Shown here: piece after piece, positions 34,640-47,045 of the stretch
Layout: each line of letters opens with the position of its first letter
Numbering within the stretch: the first letter of the stretch is position 1
DNA from: Centroberyx gerrardi
Taxonomy: Eukaryota; Chordata; Actinopteri; Beryciformes; Berycidae
NCBI RefSeq assembly: GCF_048128805.1
Contig: NC_135998.1
Location: 25,569,396-25,633,395, forward strand
DNA: 64,000 nt
Reading direction: 5' to 3'
The notes under the pieces: model-generated
What the model was told of the DNA's origin: nothing
Database searches by the model: none
Seen by the model: only the letters and a program-made list of their open reading frames with translations
Translations under genes and position numbers: made by a program

Positions 34640-35400
34640 ACAAACTTTATCAACAGAAAATCTGAGGAAAAAGAAACACAAATCCTGGTAACATACATCT
34701 CTATGCTGACGACACACTTCTGTACTCGCTGATTCTATACACCTGGCTATTGATAAACCTGCAGCTCGCCTTCAGTGCTTAACGAACAGCTCTTATGCGC
34801 TCCAAACGTGTGCTGAATGCAGAATGCTGATGAAGCTTTAGGCCCTATGTTTTTCTCCAAAGTCAGAAGTATTGATTACAGCGACTTGGAAGATCAATAT
34901 TATAAATGGTGGTCATATTGAGAGTCTCTCAGATAAATATTTAGATATGGATCAATGACAAATTTACTTTTAAGACCACATATCTTGACCAAAAAAATGA
35001 GAGTGAAGCTTAGCTTTTTGTATACAAACATGGCATGCTTCCCCATGTTGTGTAGACGGAAGACTGGGGAAGCTTATTAACTGGAGAGTTGGAGTTTACC
35101 AGACCCGCTCTCAGGACTGGCTAATGCTCCAAGTTCCTCAGGTTTGCATTGATCTGGGAAACGGTGCTTTTAGATTTTGTCCATTTGTGTCCATTCTGGA
35201 GCCAGTTGCAGCTTGATGCTTTGGTTTGCAATGGGTAAATTCAGGAATCTGATAAAGAACCCAAATAACTTGAAATGTGATTGTTTTTAATTGATGACTG
35301 TAAACATTGGTTGTGTCTTGTTTGTGTTTCTATCCATGTAGCCTAAGTAAACTCGGCAATCTTGAAATAGAGCATTCTCATCCCTCAATGTGTTTGTCGG
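34640..35400 (+). mobile_element. Degenerate LINE reverse-transcriptase segment
   Basis: The frame NIHLYADDTLLYS carries the catalytic YADD box of non-LTR reverse transcriptases (34702-34713). About 270 bp further, LTKKMRVKLSFLYTNMACFP matches the thumb/C-terminal region, and LGNGAFRFC follows near 35157. Several stops and frame changes break it. The orientation is the same as the presumed erbin transcript. The pattern is that of an L2/Rex-type LINE; it cannot be functional. Confidence 0.72.
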
Positions 35401-35409
35401 GTTTCCCAT

Positions 35410-35510
35410 TAGGGCTGCATGATATGGGGAAAATATGTGATGTGCGATAATGATGTAGGCTATTGTGATGGCAATATGAAACGGGGCAGGGGGGTAGACT
35501 AGTGACCGTC
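35410..35510 (+). mobile_element. hAT-like end fragment (TAGGGCTGCATGATA)
   Basis: TAGGGCTGCATGATATGGGG followed by ATGTGATGTGCGATAATGA is the left-end pattern of a common hAT-derived MITE. No corresponding right end (TGCAGCCCTA) was found downstream, so the copy seems truncated. Confidence 0.42.
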
Positions 35511-36085
35511 CAAAATGACTTACCGGGATGTTGTGTGTGGGTCATGAGCTAACTTACTGCATTTACCCTCAGCTAGTTCACCTATATGCTGAGCGGCAGA
35601 GCTTGCCGCTTCCATGGGTGTGACTCGCCGGGCGATCGAGAGATGAACCTTGAGTGGATAGGCTATGTTGTTGAAAAGATTTTCAGCGTATTTCATCCTT
35701 CTTGGAATTGGATCTGTTTATGTTGTCGACTTGACAAGGCGACTACGGTCTGACCATTGATCTGACCAAGAATGCATTGTTCCAAATATCAAGATCAGTG
35801 GGTGTGTTATGTTACAGCATGGTAAGGATAATGGCATTATAAAGTTTTTTTCAACCATCTCGGTCTATTAAATTGGCACTTACAAGCAACAAAGTAGCAC
35901 TGAGTTAAGAGTTGGGCTTTCAATGTAACGTAAGCCAACATCAACAAAGCAGGAATGGGAGCATTGCAGCATTCGTCAAGTCCTTAGTGATTTAAAGAGC
36001 AAACCAAAATGTCATGTAATCTAGTCAAAACAAAGTTAATATTCACAAACAAAATGAACATTTCTTCTCATCAGGGTGTCTTCCA

Positions 36086-36622
36086 GTTGTTGCACCAATC
36101 GATCGGGCACTGATCATAATTGGCCAATAAACATTGTAATTAGATCATCAGTGATCAACCAATCACCAACTGGCCAGTAAAAAAAAAGTTTAAATTGCTG
36201 GAAAGCGGTTGAATATATGCCATAAAATGTATGAGCCAAATTTTGTCAGTCAGCAGAATGTTAGTAGCGTAGGCGTGTCCATCTCGCAGTTTTTCAGTAT
36301 ACAGTATGTAATATTATGCGCTACCAATGGCAATAGTTGAGACAGCATCCCAGTCATCAAGCACACACTAACATATAATTACTATGTTTGGATAAAACCT
36401 ATGATTTATTTACACATGGAGAGGCCAGCTATGTCATGCAGCCATAAGAACAACCTGTTAAACGCAGTGCTATATTTGTACTATTTATGCTTGTTGTTCA
36501 CTTTTACATGATACATGATGTGCTGATGAAAGTTGGGGTAAAATGCATCATTTCAGTCAGCGATAGGAAATCGCTGGCCTGGAAAACCTGACTATCAAAA
36601 TCTCATACCGTTGCATGCCTAA
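36086..36622. mobile_element. Probable hAT-derived MITE, diverged
   Basis: The left part, GTTGCACCAATCGATCGGGC with GATCATAATTGGCC, and the right part, ATACCGTTGCATGCCTA, resemble the ends of GTTGCACCGATC-type hAT elements. Internal TCAGTGATCAACC and GCGATAGGAAATCGC motifs fit. The ends are too diverged to define a target duplication, so limits are approximate. Confidence 0.42.
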
Positions 36623-37270
36623 TCTTAAACATTCCTCAGAGACTTCATTTTTCCAACATATAGGCCAAAGTATCTGTTAATTTCATATTCTATAACAATG
36701 CTGTCACTTTTGGTTCATGTACGGCCTTGGAAATTTTTAGGGCACCCAACACTGGACATGAGCTAAAAATTCTGATATGAACTCAAACACGATGTTGGTT
36801 GCCAGTGTTTTGTAGTGATGGAGTTCTACTGCGAACACAAACTAGAGACTCAAGCACAACCTAGTACTCAAGCACTCACAGTATGCATTTATTTGAAGAG
36901 ACAGGCATTAAAATGCTGCTATGCTCATTTTAATGAACAAGCACACAACATCTGATATCTGAGATTTATCAAGGAAACTGCAGATGTACAAAGTTTTCCC
37001 TTTTCTCCAAGGGCTTAATAAATGCAGAGTAAGATATTTAGGCCTCATTCTTGAATTTTACACATAGCCTACAGCATGAATATATAGGAAGACATTGCAG
37101 CATAAACAAGGTCCAATTAAATTATCCATCACGTGTTTGTTTTATTTTTAGTGCTGAAGTGTTTTGGCTTGTGCCTAAGCTGAACATAATGGGATATAAA
37201 TATTTCTCCAAACGATCAAAGTAGGAATCAATTAAATTGTATTAAGTGCAATAAATGTGGAGGGATTTGG

Positions 37271-37490
37271 GTGTGGCAGGGTGGCCAAGCGGTTAAAGAC
37301 TGTCCTTCAGTCAGACAACCAGACAACCTGGGTTCAAGGCCTGTCGGCAAACATCTGACCTGCTGAAGTTGAGCAAGTCACTGAATCTCTGCCAGCTGGA
37401 GGGGAGTTGTTCTGTTGCTAACGTTGCACCATGACCTCTCTGGAGGGAGGAAAAAGAATTTGCCTACAGGGATCAATAAAGTATTACATA
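37271..37490 (+). mobile_element. tRNA-derived SINE
   Basis: The head has a pol III A-box-like GTGGCCAAGCGGTTAAAG and a B-box-like GGTTCAAGGCC about 55 bp later, with the spacing of a class II tRNA (Ser/Leu type). The tail, GGGATCAATAAAGTATTAC, is the short 3' tail shared with a teleost LINE. A second copy lies at 52078-52287. It is not a functional tRNA gene because the acceptor arms do not pair and the body continues into SINE sequence. Confidence 0.75.
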
Positions 37491-37499
37491 ACAGTATTT

Positions 37500-40400
37500 G
37501 TCTTGGTGACATCAGTGCAGTACAAACACAGAGATACTCCGATCTGGATTTTTGGGACACATGGATCTCAAGTGAGCACAATCAATCTATACCCATCTGT
37601 GGATTCACAAAACCTTTTTAAGTGTCTGGCGCAAGTGAGAAGTGTAGGCACAGAAACTGAATTGTGCTTCATGCAGGCACCATCTGTTTGGTGATATAAA
37701 AAGATATAAAAACTGACTACAACCAGACTTGCTTAATAAATATTTTAAATTATGTTCACTTACGAAATTAAAAGATTTAGCACTGACAGAAGATGGGTCT
37801 GTGCTCTTTTTTTATGCATGCTCTGTGTTATCTCTGGCCCCAAGACCTCTATGGGTGTATGTCGTCTTCTATTTATTTTGCAGCAATAAAAGTAGCTCAA
37901 CTATTTGAACAGCATTTTGGACAATATAACAAGAACAGACTCTGTGCAGTCCCTTGGTGCATTCGTGGTGATTAGACCAAATAAATTATCAGTTTATTTG
38001 AATGTGATCTCAGCTCTCTGGCTCCTTGATCAGTTGACTTCATCTGTTTTCTGGAGAATACAGTAACATTAGGCAACTTGACTTGCTAGTTGACATTAGC
38101 AACTAAAGCGTTAACAGTTTCTAACAAATTACATATATAGAAGGACGACTACTATGTCTACGTCTTTTCAAATCTGTTGAGATGGCCACGTTCTCTGTTG
38201 AGAAATGTGTTTACAGCCACTGTTTTCCGAGAACTGAGGACCTCCACTATGGCCACCATAGGGTGCGTTGCATCACCTAAACGCCTTCTAGAGAGAAGTA
38301 TCTCATTTCTGGCTACCTAACCTGGCTAAAATATCATGTGCAATAGTCATGCAAGACCAGTAATGCCATGACAGGGTGGTCAGTTAAATCAGGTGTCCCA
38401 GGAGCTAGATCAAGTGAGAGAGATGCTGCACACATGACAAAGAACTTGTAATGCTGATTCATTATGGTTTATGAAGCAGAATTCCTTCGCTCTAAATCGA
38501 AGGTGCATATGGGCCTAGTAGCTTATATTATACACTGGCTTTGTAATTCAGAGTTGCAGAGGTGGCTAGTTTCAGTTTCTGGTTAATGAAAGCCTCTCAT
38601 CACTGCCCAAGGCTGTAGGAGGGAGAAGGTCTTATAACTGGAGCTTGCTGTGGGTTGTGGAATTCTTTTTACTTCGGAAGCCATAGGAGGAAAGGACAAT
38701 CAACACTTTGAAAGGCTTTCATTTTAACTATTTTGTCCCTCTGTCTTGAGTCGGAGTAAATAAAAATGATGAATTAGAAAGCAGAGAATCTTGAGGGCTC
38801 CGACACATTTCATGGGGTCATCAATAGTTGGGTTGTTTCTCCCATATAATAACATTTTGGCGGCCTGCCCAGGTAAATTAACAGCCGCCCAATTGAATTT
38901 TTGTTTTAGATTAATTTCGATTGCCGTGATGCACAAAGCTAGTATTCAAATGTGGCGTTTCTCATTGATATAGTTTTCAAAAAACGATTTATTGCTGTCA
39001 AGTAATGAAAGCATCTTGACAAACTGACTGTAATTCATTGTGCCTGTGATGCAGCACATTATGTTGGTCAGACAGTTGGTGGTCCTACAAGTCGTGCTCT
39101 GTCTGTGCCGAAACAAACTGAATAGAGAAGCGTTTAGCTACTTATTATTTGGATTGGTGTAAAAAAGTCTAGTGTGACCAAGACGTAGCTGTGTTTAAAA
39201 AGTAGCGATGATCAGCTCGGAGTATAATGGTCAACTAATGTTACACTAGCAAGTTAGCAAGTCACCCACTCTTCACTTTTCGTTTCCTTTTGTGATTCTG
39301 AAAATGTATCCGGTTCAGATATTAAAGACTGTTTTGTGAGTCTTCATTTAGACTAAATATTTGTGGAGAAGTGTCAATTTGCATAACATTGGACATGCTG
39401 GTCTATCAGTTGTAACATACATCTGTGCATTCTGCTTCTCCCTAATGATTTCCCTGCTTCTGTGACCCACTTAGGAGAACATCTGTCTCTGTCTCATTCC
39501 CTCTCGCCGTCAGTCAACAGATATGTTCATAAAGCCAAATCCTTCCTCCAGTTGGTTGCCCACTGCCTAAGCAAGAAACTACCTATGCTCAGCACAATCA
39601 GTATACTGACTGTGGGCTGTATCATCCATGCCATCTGCATACACTAGTGTACATAATCCTTTTTTTTCCAGTTTAGGCACAAGATGGATTTTTATATTAT
39701 TATTATTAATATTATTATTATTTGTACGAGCTGCTGCTCACCTCTGACTAGGGCAAATGGGCGATTAGGAGGATTCAATGTATAGATAAGCCTACACAAA
39801 TATGATACATTTGCAACAACAACTTGATTGGAAGCTGTAGATTATTGGTCTTTGTAAGTTTTGTCTCTGACCCTTATGTTTGTTAGGTTTATTTGACTGC
39901 TGTGTAGTCGTCTAAGGCTACACGCTGTTCTACTACTTCAGCTACTTCAGCTGTTAGGAGGACTGCAACAATAACAATATTACCGCTATACATGGTATTT
40001 GGAGGCTTATTGAATGGATGGGTAGGTTACTGTGATGGCTGCCTTATTGGATTCTTTATTATGTTTGCTTATTTTCCCATTTTCGGGCAGGTAAATGTAA
40101 CTATGAGCTAAATGCACTTAGGACTTTCACTCCCGAGGAGCACCTGAAGGCAGCATCAGACGCTGCTAGCCAAGTCATTTGATGAGAAGCAATCCACAGG
40201 AAAAGAAAACGCTGACAACTGCAGTGTTTTTCCATGACAACTGATACAAGGTCTAGTTGTACTTCAGAGAACTATTTGAGTCTTATGTTCACATTTCAGT
40301 CGCACATCACGCTGCGCTCAAAGTTTAAATAATTCAAACCTTAAACCCCCAGTTGCTGACCTTTCAGCACGCAGCCAGTGGCTTTACAGTGTAATTGTAG

Positions 40401-42781
40401 TACATCCACCATCTTTGTAGTCTTATCTTGTGATTTCCAAATGGGAGGAAAAGCTCATACTGTGTTTCAGGATTTCCATAGAATTTCCACAGTGGCTATC
40501 ACTGGTCATGCCAACTACCGAGACCTTTTTTCTATTTATTCCAAACAAACTGCTGCTGCTGGAAATGTAAATGACCATTTTTATTAAGACATTTGTATCA
40601 ACTAAAACTGCAGGCTAGACAGAAACGATAACCTGAATGTTGGCAATTATATGTAAATTGAAAATCATTTAGATTTAACTTTTTGGGCTCTCATCCTCTT
40701 TCCTTGGAGGAGGATAGAAATGTTCAAGTTGGTGTAGGCTATTTAATTTTACAGAGAAATGGGAGCTCCAATGTCAGATTAGGATAATGAAAACAACACA
40801 GCATAAACACAAATTTAGCTGATAACATAGCTAATCCGCACGCAGTTCTTGATGCCAAATTCACATAATTCTTATATTGTGCACAATGGTAAATACTTCA
40901 TCGATGTAGCTCACGTAAACAAACAGATTATGTTCCTCACCCGCCTACTTTTGGTTTCGCAGTTCTGACTGCAGTGGATAGGACAAAGTGAATGGCAAGT
41001 TGCAAAAGAGAAGAGGCTGTGGGCGTTGGTGCAACGGACCCCTCCCCCACCGCCAACACCCCCAATTTGAAAACTGACGTTTGTCTCCATTCGTGCCAGT
41101 ATGTGAGGGAGGGAGCTCTATCTTTGTGTGCTAAGATTCAGTATCCTAAATACATGAGAGGAGATGAGGATAAAGGCCCCCAGGAGGAAGTGGAGCAGAA
41201 ACTAATGAGTGTCAATGATGCAGTCCAATGTGTTTGCAGCTGATTGAGAGAGCCTGTGAATAAGTAAAATCTCTCTCTCTCTTGCTCTCTCCCTCTCCCC
41301 TTCCTTCCCTCCCTCCCTCTCTCCTGCACTGTGGCTCTATTGTGCTAGATGGGGACAGTCGAGGGATGATCCTGTCCTTTAGCTGACTAGGTTTGTCTCC
41401 GATCAGCTGGCAAGGCCAATGGTTTGCCAGATATACACAGACAATACTGGTGTGTTGTGCTCTGACCTGAGAAGAATGAAGATGTCCCATTTCGGGGCTT
41501 GACACTGAGTTTTTTCAGATACTTGTCCCTCAGACAAGCTGGACAACCTTTCACTTGGCAAGAACATGAGACATTTCAGAAAATAAAAATAATCTCTATG
41601 CATTAGAATATACAGTATGTTGCAATAATTGCTTTTGCAATATATTATTCCATAGAAAAATCGAATCTGTTCCAGCCACAATGAACAATTTAGAGTAAAA
41701 CATAAAAATTGAACAAGTTCTTCAATCTCATTTGAATTCATTCAGTGCAGCATTTAAAACTCATAAGCATTTTGTCACATTGTTTTGGATATAATCTGAA
41801 GTTTACAAATGTCTCCATCCTGTGCTGCATGGGCCTGCAGGCCTTAAATTATTGAGGGATGGTGCTTCCAATATCTTGTAGGAAGCACAAAAGTCATGTC
41901 TCTTAATCAGCTATTTCAAGACCATTCCATTGGTATTCTAATGTCTGGGATGTGAATATAATTTGTATTTGTAGAAAATGGGAGAAAAAGTTGTGATTTG
42001 TACTGGTTGCATTATGATCAGGTGCTCAGATTGTTTATATCTTGGTCCTTCTCTCCTCAGATAAGCAAAACTGTTGCTTTTGGATCTCTCACCTGCCATA
42101 CACTGGGATCCAGGCGCTTGAGTCATAAATGACAAGGTATGTAAAGCAACTCATTCATCTCTCTCATATTTTGCTTTGTTCTTGTCAGTGATGTGAAGGA
42201 TGTTTTTTTTTTTTCTCTCTTATTGAATAAGTGACAAGACAGTAAGTAAATAGAAACCTGCTATGAATCATATATTGATCATGCAGTCTTTTGACAGTGG
42301 GCCAAACGAGGTCTAAGGAGCGCCTGCATACTAACGTTTTTTATAAGGAAATGGGAACTGGAAGCTGATTTTAGTGACGCACACAGAGCTTGTTTGGCTG
42401 GTGTATCATGTCTCTTGGCCTGCAGGAGAACTGGGTGGGACACTCCTGTTGTTTCTTGTTAGAGTTGGACTAATGTTTGGCTTAACCACCATCTCTCCTC
42501 CGAGTATGACTATTCTTATATTGTTCTCCGATTGTGGAAATTACAACGCGTAATGATTGCAAGGTGTGTATTAGGTTATGCACAGGTGGCACTACTGGTA
42601 TAGGTATCTGTTCAGTCAGCAATAAAATTGTCACCTACACTGGAGCAATCTGAATTAATCGCTAAAGCTGGAGAAGAGAAACGGGGACTTGGCCACACAG
42701 CCCAGGGCAAATACGCTAATACACGGGGACTAGAACACAGAAAATGCTGACAAAAGTCAACAGTAGCTTATTGCCTAAACA
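37500..42781 (+). other. Presumed erbin intron 1, part 2
   Basis: No exon is supported. At about 38850-38905 GGCGGCCTGCCCAGGTAAAT resembles the reverse complement of the hAT end at 54300-54367, so a fragment of that family is likely. A TTA/ATT-rich stretch is at 39693-39725, and CT-rich low complexity at 41270-41322 (frames in it are artefacts). The rest shows nothing that I recognise. Confidence 0.45.
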
Positions 42782-42789
42782 GTTTTGTC

Positions 42790-43924
42790 TAGGGATGCAC
42801 CGATCCGATACTTGGTATCGGTATCGGGCCGATATTGGCCTAAAATGCTGGATCGGACATCGGTGTCAGTGAACGTTATAATCCGATCCGATCCAGAGCA
42901 ATCAGTTCAAGCCGCCGGAGTAATAAATGGGCGTAGTCGCCTGCCGTAAAACATGCCTCAGTTTGCACGTGACGCGACACGAGTGAGTGAAGAAGTTGGA
43001 AAAAGAAAGCGAGCGTGCAGGCAATGTGCTGATGTAAACATGTCAGCGGTTGGGAATTATTTTAGCCCCAAAGGGATGCTATATGGCTATGGTATTACTA
43101 GATGGCTGTGCCATTACTAGCGTCCCAAAGATCTTTATCCAACTCACTTTACCAAGAACTTCATCTGGCGACGCCTTCCAAACGCCTGCTCCTTAGCTCA
43201 AACTTACATCGAGTGTCCTTGGGCTTTAGTATCATGTACACGCCACCATAAAGGTTTCAATTAAGTCTTCCGTTTTCACAAAACAAAGCCTTTTGGAGAT
43301 GGGGGCTAATGCTACCGCGCTGATGACGCTGACGCGACCTGTGCGTGCGTCAGCGTCAGTGACTGTCAACACTGTCAGTGAACGGAGGAACAGGCTGACA
43401 GCAGAGAGAGGTGAGATGCTTCTGCTTCTGAAGAAAAACCTGCCTCTTGTCCTTAAGTGATTAAAACTAGACTAGACTTGGCACACACTGGATGTTATGC
43501 CCAGAAAAAGCCTATGTGTAGCAGTATTTTTTCTGTCAGTTATTCACACTAAAGAAGAGAAAAAAAAATATAAGCAAAGGCTGTATGGTTGTTTCAATAT
43601 TGTTTTGTAGCAGTATGCACTGGTCCGTTTATTGCTCTTTTGCACTTTTGTGAGTTTTTTTGCACTGTATCCCTATATTGCAGCAGTCTTTTATATATCC
43701 TAGGAACTGTCATTCCTATTTTGGTCAGTTCTTTTGCCCTGCTGCTTTTCTTTTTTTTAACAATTAAATTATTGTTCCCATGTTATTTACATGTTGTATG
43801 CAGCTGTGTAATTATAGAAGAAAAAAAGGGGTCAATATCGGATCGTACTCGGTATCGGTTGATACTCAAAATTCTGGTATCGGATCGGATCGGCAGTGAC
43901 AAAAACGGTATCGGTGCATCCCTA
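42790..43924. mobile_element. hAT-type element with 8-bp target duplication
   Basis: It begins TAGGGATGCACCGATCCGAT and ends GGTATCGGTGCATCCCTA, inverted repeats of at least 13 bp. It is flanked by a perfect 8-bp duplication, GTTTTGTC, at 42782-42789 and 43925-43932. Subterminal GGTATCGG / CGGATCGGAT units repeat at both ends. At 1135 bp it is long for a MITE and includes about 800 bp of non-repeated interior (43000-43800). The longest interior frame (115 codons at 43589) is hydrophobic and not transposase-like. It is non-autonomous. Confidence 0.9.
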
Positions 43925-43939
43925 GTTTTGTCCTAATTA

Positions 43940-45540
43940 TTTTTGTGTTGCGAACCATGTAGCTGTTTGTGACGGCCCTGCCTGTACCCTGGTTATAGCC
44001 TCCAGCCCCATTATTGCCATTATCACTACTGGTTGTGGTGTTTTGGGCACATTTTTGCTTGGAATGGGGATGCACACACATGCAAATCCACATTCATGCT
44101 AAGACTGGGAGAACAAATTTTCTATTGTATTTTATTTTATTTTTTAAAGCACGTTTTAAAGCAGGCAATATCAAAAAGAAGTACTTCTTTTTGATATTGC
44201 CTAAATATGTGATGCAATTTTTTATGTCTCGACTAGTTTGCTTATTTATTATTTCAGTTTCACAGGGAATTTCCCAGTCTTCAGTCAGTAGGCTCTGAGC
44301 CATGAAAGTGTCTCTGCTTGTGATTCTCAGTAGATCACCATTCACATCTACTGTAACTATATTGATTCACCATGTATCATTTTGCTAAAAGCGCTAAGGT
44401 GTAATATCAGACTGGAATGGTCGGCCTCAGAAGTCATTTTATGTTGATGATAAATTAATTAGATGTGAGATAATTTGTTTGAATTGTCAGCTTTGGAAAA
44501 ACTGGGGAAAGACTTTGTTTGAATGGGCTACTGTAACCTTTGTTTGAATGAGGTTGCTGTATGCTGTGTGGATCACTGGATGTGTTGCTTATTTTAAATC
44601 AAACCACTGGGGGAGATTTTTCTGTTGAATTATCCACTGGATTAAAAAGTAGCATTTGAGACTTTATTCAGCTATCTCCCACTGTTCTTTTTTTCCCAAA
44701 TTACCTGAGTAGGCGTTAAGGCAATCTTAATGGTCCGTATGTAGAGGCTGACACTTGTGGATTAAGAATATTACCAGCAAGGTTAGTTTTTTAGCAGCTG
44801 AAGTAGTGTAGCTTAGAATAGAAGAAGTGAGTGTACAGTTCGGTCACGTCCCAGAAAGTAGCTAGAAAGAGAAACTTACCAGCCACAACCACACAGCCCC
44901 TCTCTCTCTTCTCCCTTCCTCTGGCCCACTGTGTATTTTCCACTGCAGACTGCATCATCTTGCCTAGTGTTGTTGAATTTTAACCAGACACTGTGTTGGT
45001 GTGATTTACGGCCGTGCTGTTGAGGTCAGGATACTGCCTTCCTCCTACACAGCTGATCGACCCAATGGTGTGATCAGTTTCCCAGCTTAGTTACAGTTTG
45101 GGCCTGTGTGTGTGCGTGTCTGTGTGTGTGCCTGTCTGTGTCCATGTTTGTGTATGTATGGAAGATGCTAAGCTGCTATTCATTTATTTCTCCACTCCTC
45201 TAAGGAATGACTGTGACCTGGTGGTCAGAGGGACCGCCATGTAACGGAAAAGTCACATATTTGAATGATGTCCGTTCTGTCCTTGAGCAAGTCGGTGAAA
45301 CCACCGCTTGCTTCTGGAGCCTCACTTCAGCTAGCCCACATGCTCTAGCCTCTCTAATGAAATACATATGCAAGTGACAGTTACTGGAAAAGCAGCTACC
45401 TTCATCCTGCTTTGCATATATCTAAAATTAATGGTACTTAAGGTTAAATAAGAGGTTTTGATATAGCTTTTGGGTTGAGATCAGTAAATTGTACAGCCTA
45501 AAGATGTTGACGAGAACATAATGTAATTGGCTGATAGTCA
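43940..45540 (+). other. Presumed erbin intron 1, part 3
   Basis: No exon was recognised. It contains the 40-bp perfect palindrome at 44163 and a GT-rich stretch at about 45105-45160. At 45205-45340 is a weak SINE-like segment with GTCCTTGAGCAAGTCGGTGA, similar to part of the SINE copies at 37271 and 52078. Confidence 0.45.
44163..44202. repeat. Perfect 40-bp palindrome
   Basis: The 20-bp arm AGGCAATATCAAAAAGAAGT is followed with no spacer by its exact complement. Flanking bases do not extend the match. It is intronic or intergenic with no associated gene. Confidence 0.9.
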
Positions 45541-45542
45541 TG

Positions 45543-46352
45543 AGCCCCTTTCACACACGCAGCCTGTTCCATCGATGTGATGGCACGTCGTCATGTGTGA
45601 ACAGCAGCCAGTGTGGAAATGCCAGTATATCAGTGCTGTCAATTTCCCAGCTCAGGACGTTGTAACGTTACTAGTAATGTTCCGTATCGACCGTATGTGT
45701 GAAAGGTGCCAGAACATTGACGGCACAAGCACTGTCCGGGTATTTTTGGTCATTCTATTTTCTTTTCACAAACAGAAATTAAAAAATGAAAAACGAATGG
45801 TGATTTGATTTTCATTTAAAAATCCACAACTGAAAAACGGAAATAGAAGGTCTTTTTCATTTTCCTGGTCAGAAATGGCAGAATCAACATTTATAAAGGA
45901 CTTGATTTTCCTTTTCTTCTTAGAGAGAGAGAGAGAGAGAGATTTTATTTCTGTTTCTGAAACAAAAATAGAATGACGAAAAAATACATGGACCGATCAA
46001 GCACAACGTTAGGACTGTAGGAGGGGAATACAAGCCAGACAACAGGCTGGAGCTTTACTTTTTTTGAGGAAAATATGGAATTGGACAGACGGTGAAATAA
46101 GAGAGATCCTGGCAGTCGGGCGGACGGAGAGATTAACCCGCCGTGTTTTTAAACTGCAGAGACTCCGGCGGTTAAACGTAATTTCCGGGAGATGACAACA
46201 GCGGAATGTAACGGTATAGCCAGTGCTGTGTGAATGGCAGCGTTACGTTACAAAGGCGGAACGGCATGACTTGTGTGAACAACACAAACTGCTACCATTA
46301 CCAGCACACGCAATCTGGCACTTTGACGGGTTTCATGTATGAAAGGGGCTTT
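45543..46352. mobile_element. MITE with AGCCCCTTTCA terminal repeats
   Basis: The left end GAGCCCCTTTCACACACG and the right end CATGTATGAAAGGGGCTTT are inverted repeats matching at about 15 of 17 positions. The interior has GTGTGAAAGGTGCCA and TGGCACTTTGACGGG, a second inverted pair, and a (GA)n tract at about 45927-45942. It is about 810 bp with no transposase frame. The superfamily is not assigned because the target duplication is unclear. Confidence 0.65.
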
Positions 46353-46961
46353 GGTTAGATCTCAGTGGAATATTTTTTGTTTCACAAAAATGTAATAGAA
46401 CTATTATGGAGGCTGAACTGTTTGGAAGGACTTGCATGAGATTTTGAGGGTTTTGTTTCCTATTGACTAGAGCTAGCATTGCTTACAGATGATACAATGA
46501 AGTGGACCTAATTGCAAGGTCCTAAAAACACACTGGCACAAAACCTTTGTGGATGTCTGGAAGGGAAGCTTGGTAAGTGAATAGGATAGGTTTCTGAAAG
46601 TCGTGAACCGGCTCTTTGATGTCCCTGCAAATCTCTTGTAGTCGGTGTCTCAGAATTAGGGTGTGCATGTGATTTTGTGTGTGTGCCGTTTAAACACTGA
46701 GAAAATTGGTAATCAAGCCTTACTCCCAAGCCAGTCTGAAGTGAAGCTGTGTAAAAGGGCGACATGATCAGTCGCCTTAATAGCTGTCAGGTGTCTCTGG
46801 CTGCGTCTGCATTGTATCTGGTACACCCCTACAGACCTTAGTAAGATTAACATAACAGCAGGTTGAGTGCCATTGACTGGGATGTATGGCTCTGTTGGAG
46901 CTTAGGCCATTTGTTAACATGTAAACAAAGGATATGTGTTGATGTAGTTTGCGGTCTAAGC

Positions 46962-47045
46962 CAGGGGTGTCAAACTGAATATCGAGTGCCACATTAAGAA
47001 GGTTGAGCAAGTTGAGGGCCAGGGCCAGACATGTATTTATATATT
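46962..47045 (+). mobile_element. hAT (Charlie-like) left end
   Basis: CAGGGGTGTCAAACTGAAT followed by GTGCCACATTAAG and GAGGGCCAGGGCCAGAC is the left-end pattern of CAGGGGTGTCAAACTC-type hAT elements. A compatible right end in the opposite sense is at 49540-49573. The flanking 8-mers GTCTAAGC and TCATGCAT differ, so I do not join them. Confidence 0.55.

Noticed and set aside
37271-37345. Possible tRNA-Ser/Leu gene.
   Set aside because: The A and B boxes are present, but the acceptor stem does not pair and the sequence continues into a SINE body with a LINE-type tail.
43589-43936. 115-codon hydrophobic frame, considered as a small membrane protein.
   Set aside because: It lies wholly inside the hAT element at 42790-43924, runs into its terminal repeat, and is T-rich, which yields Phe/Leu by composition.
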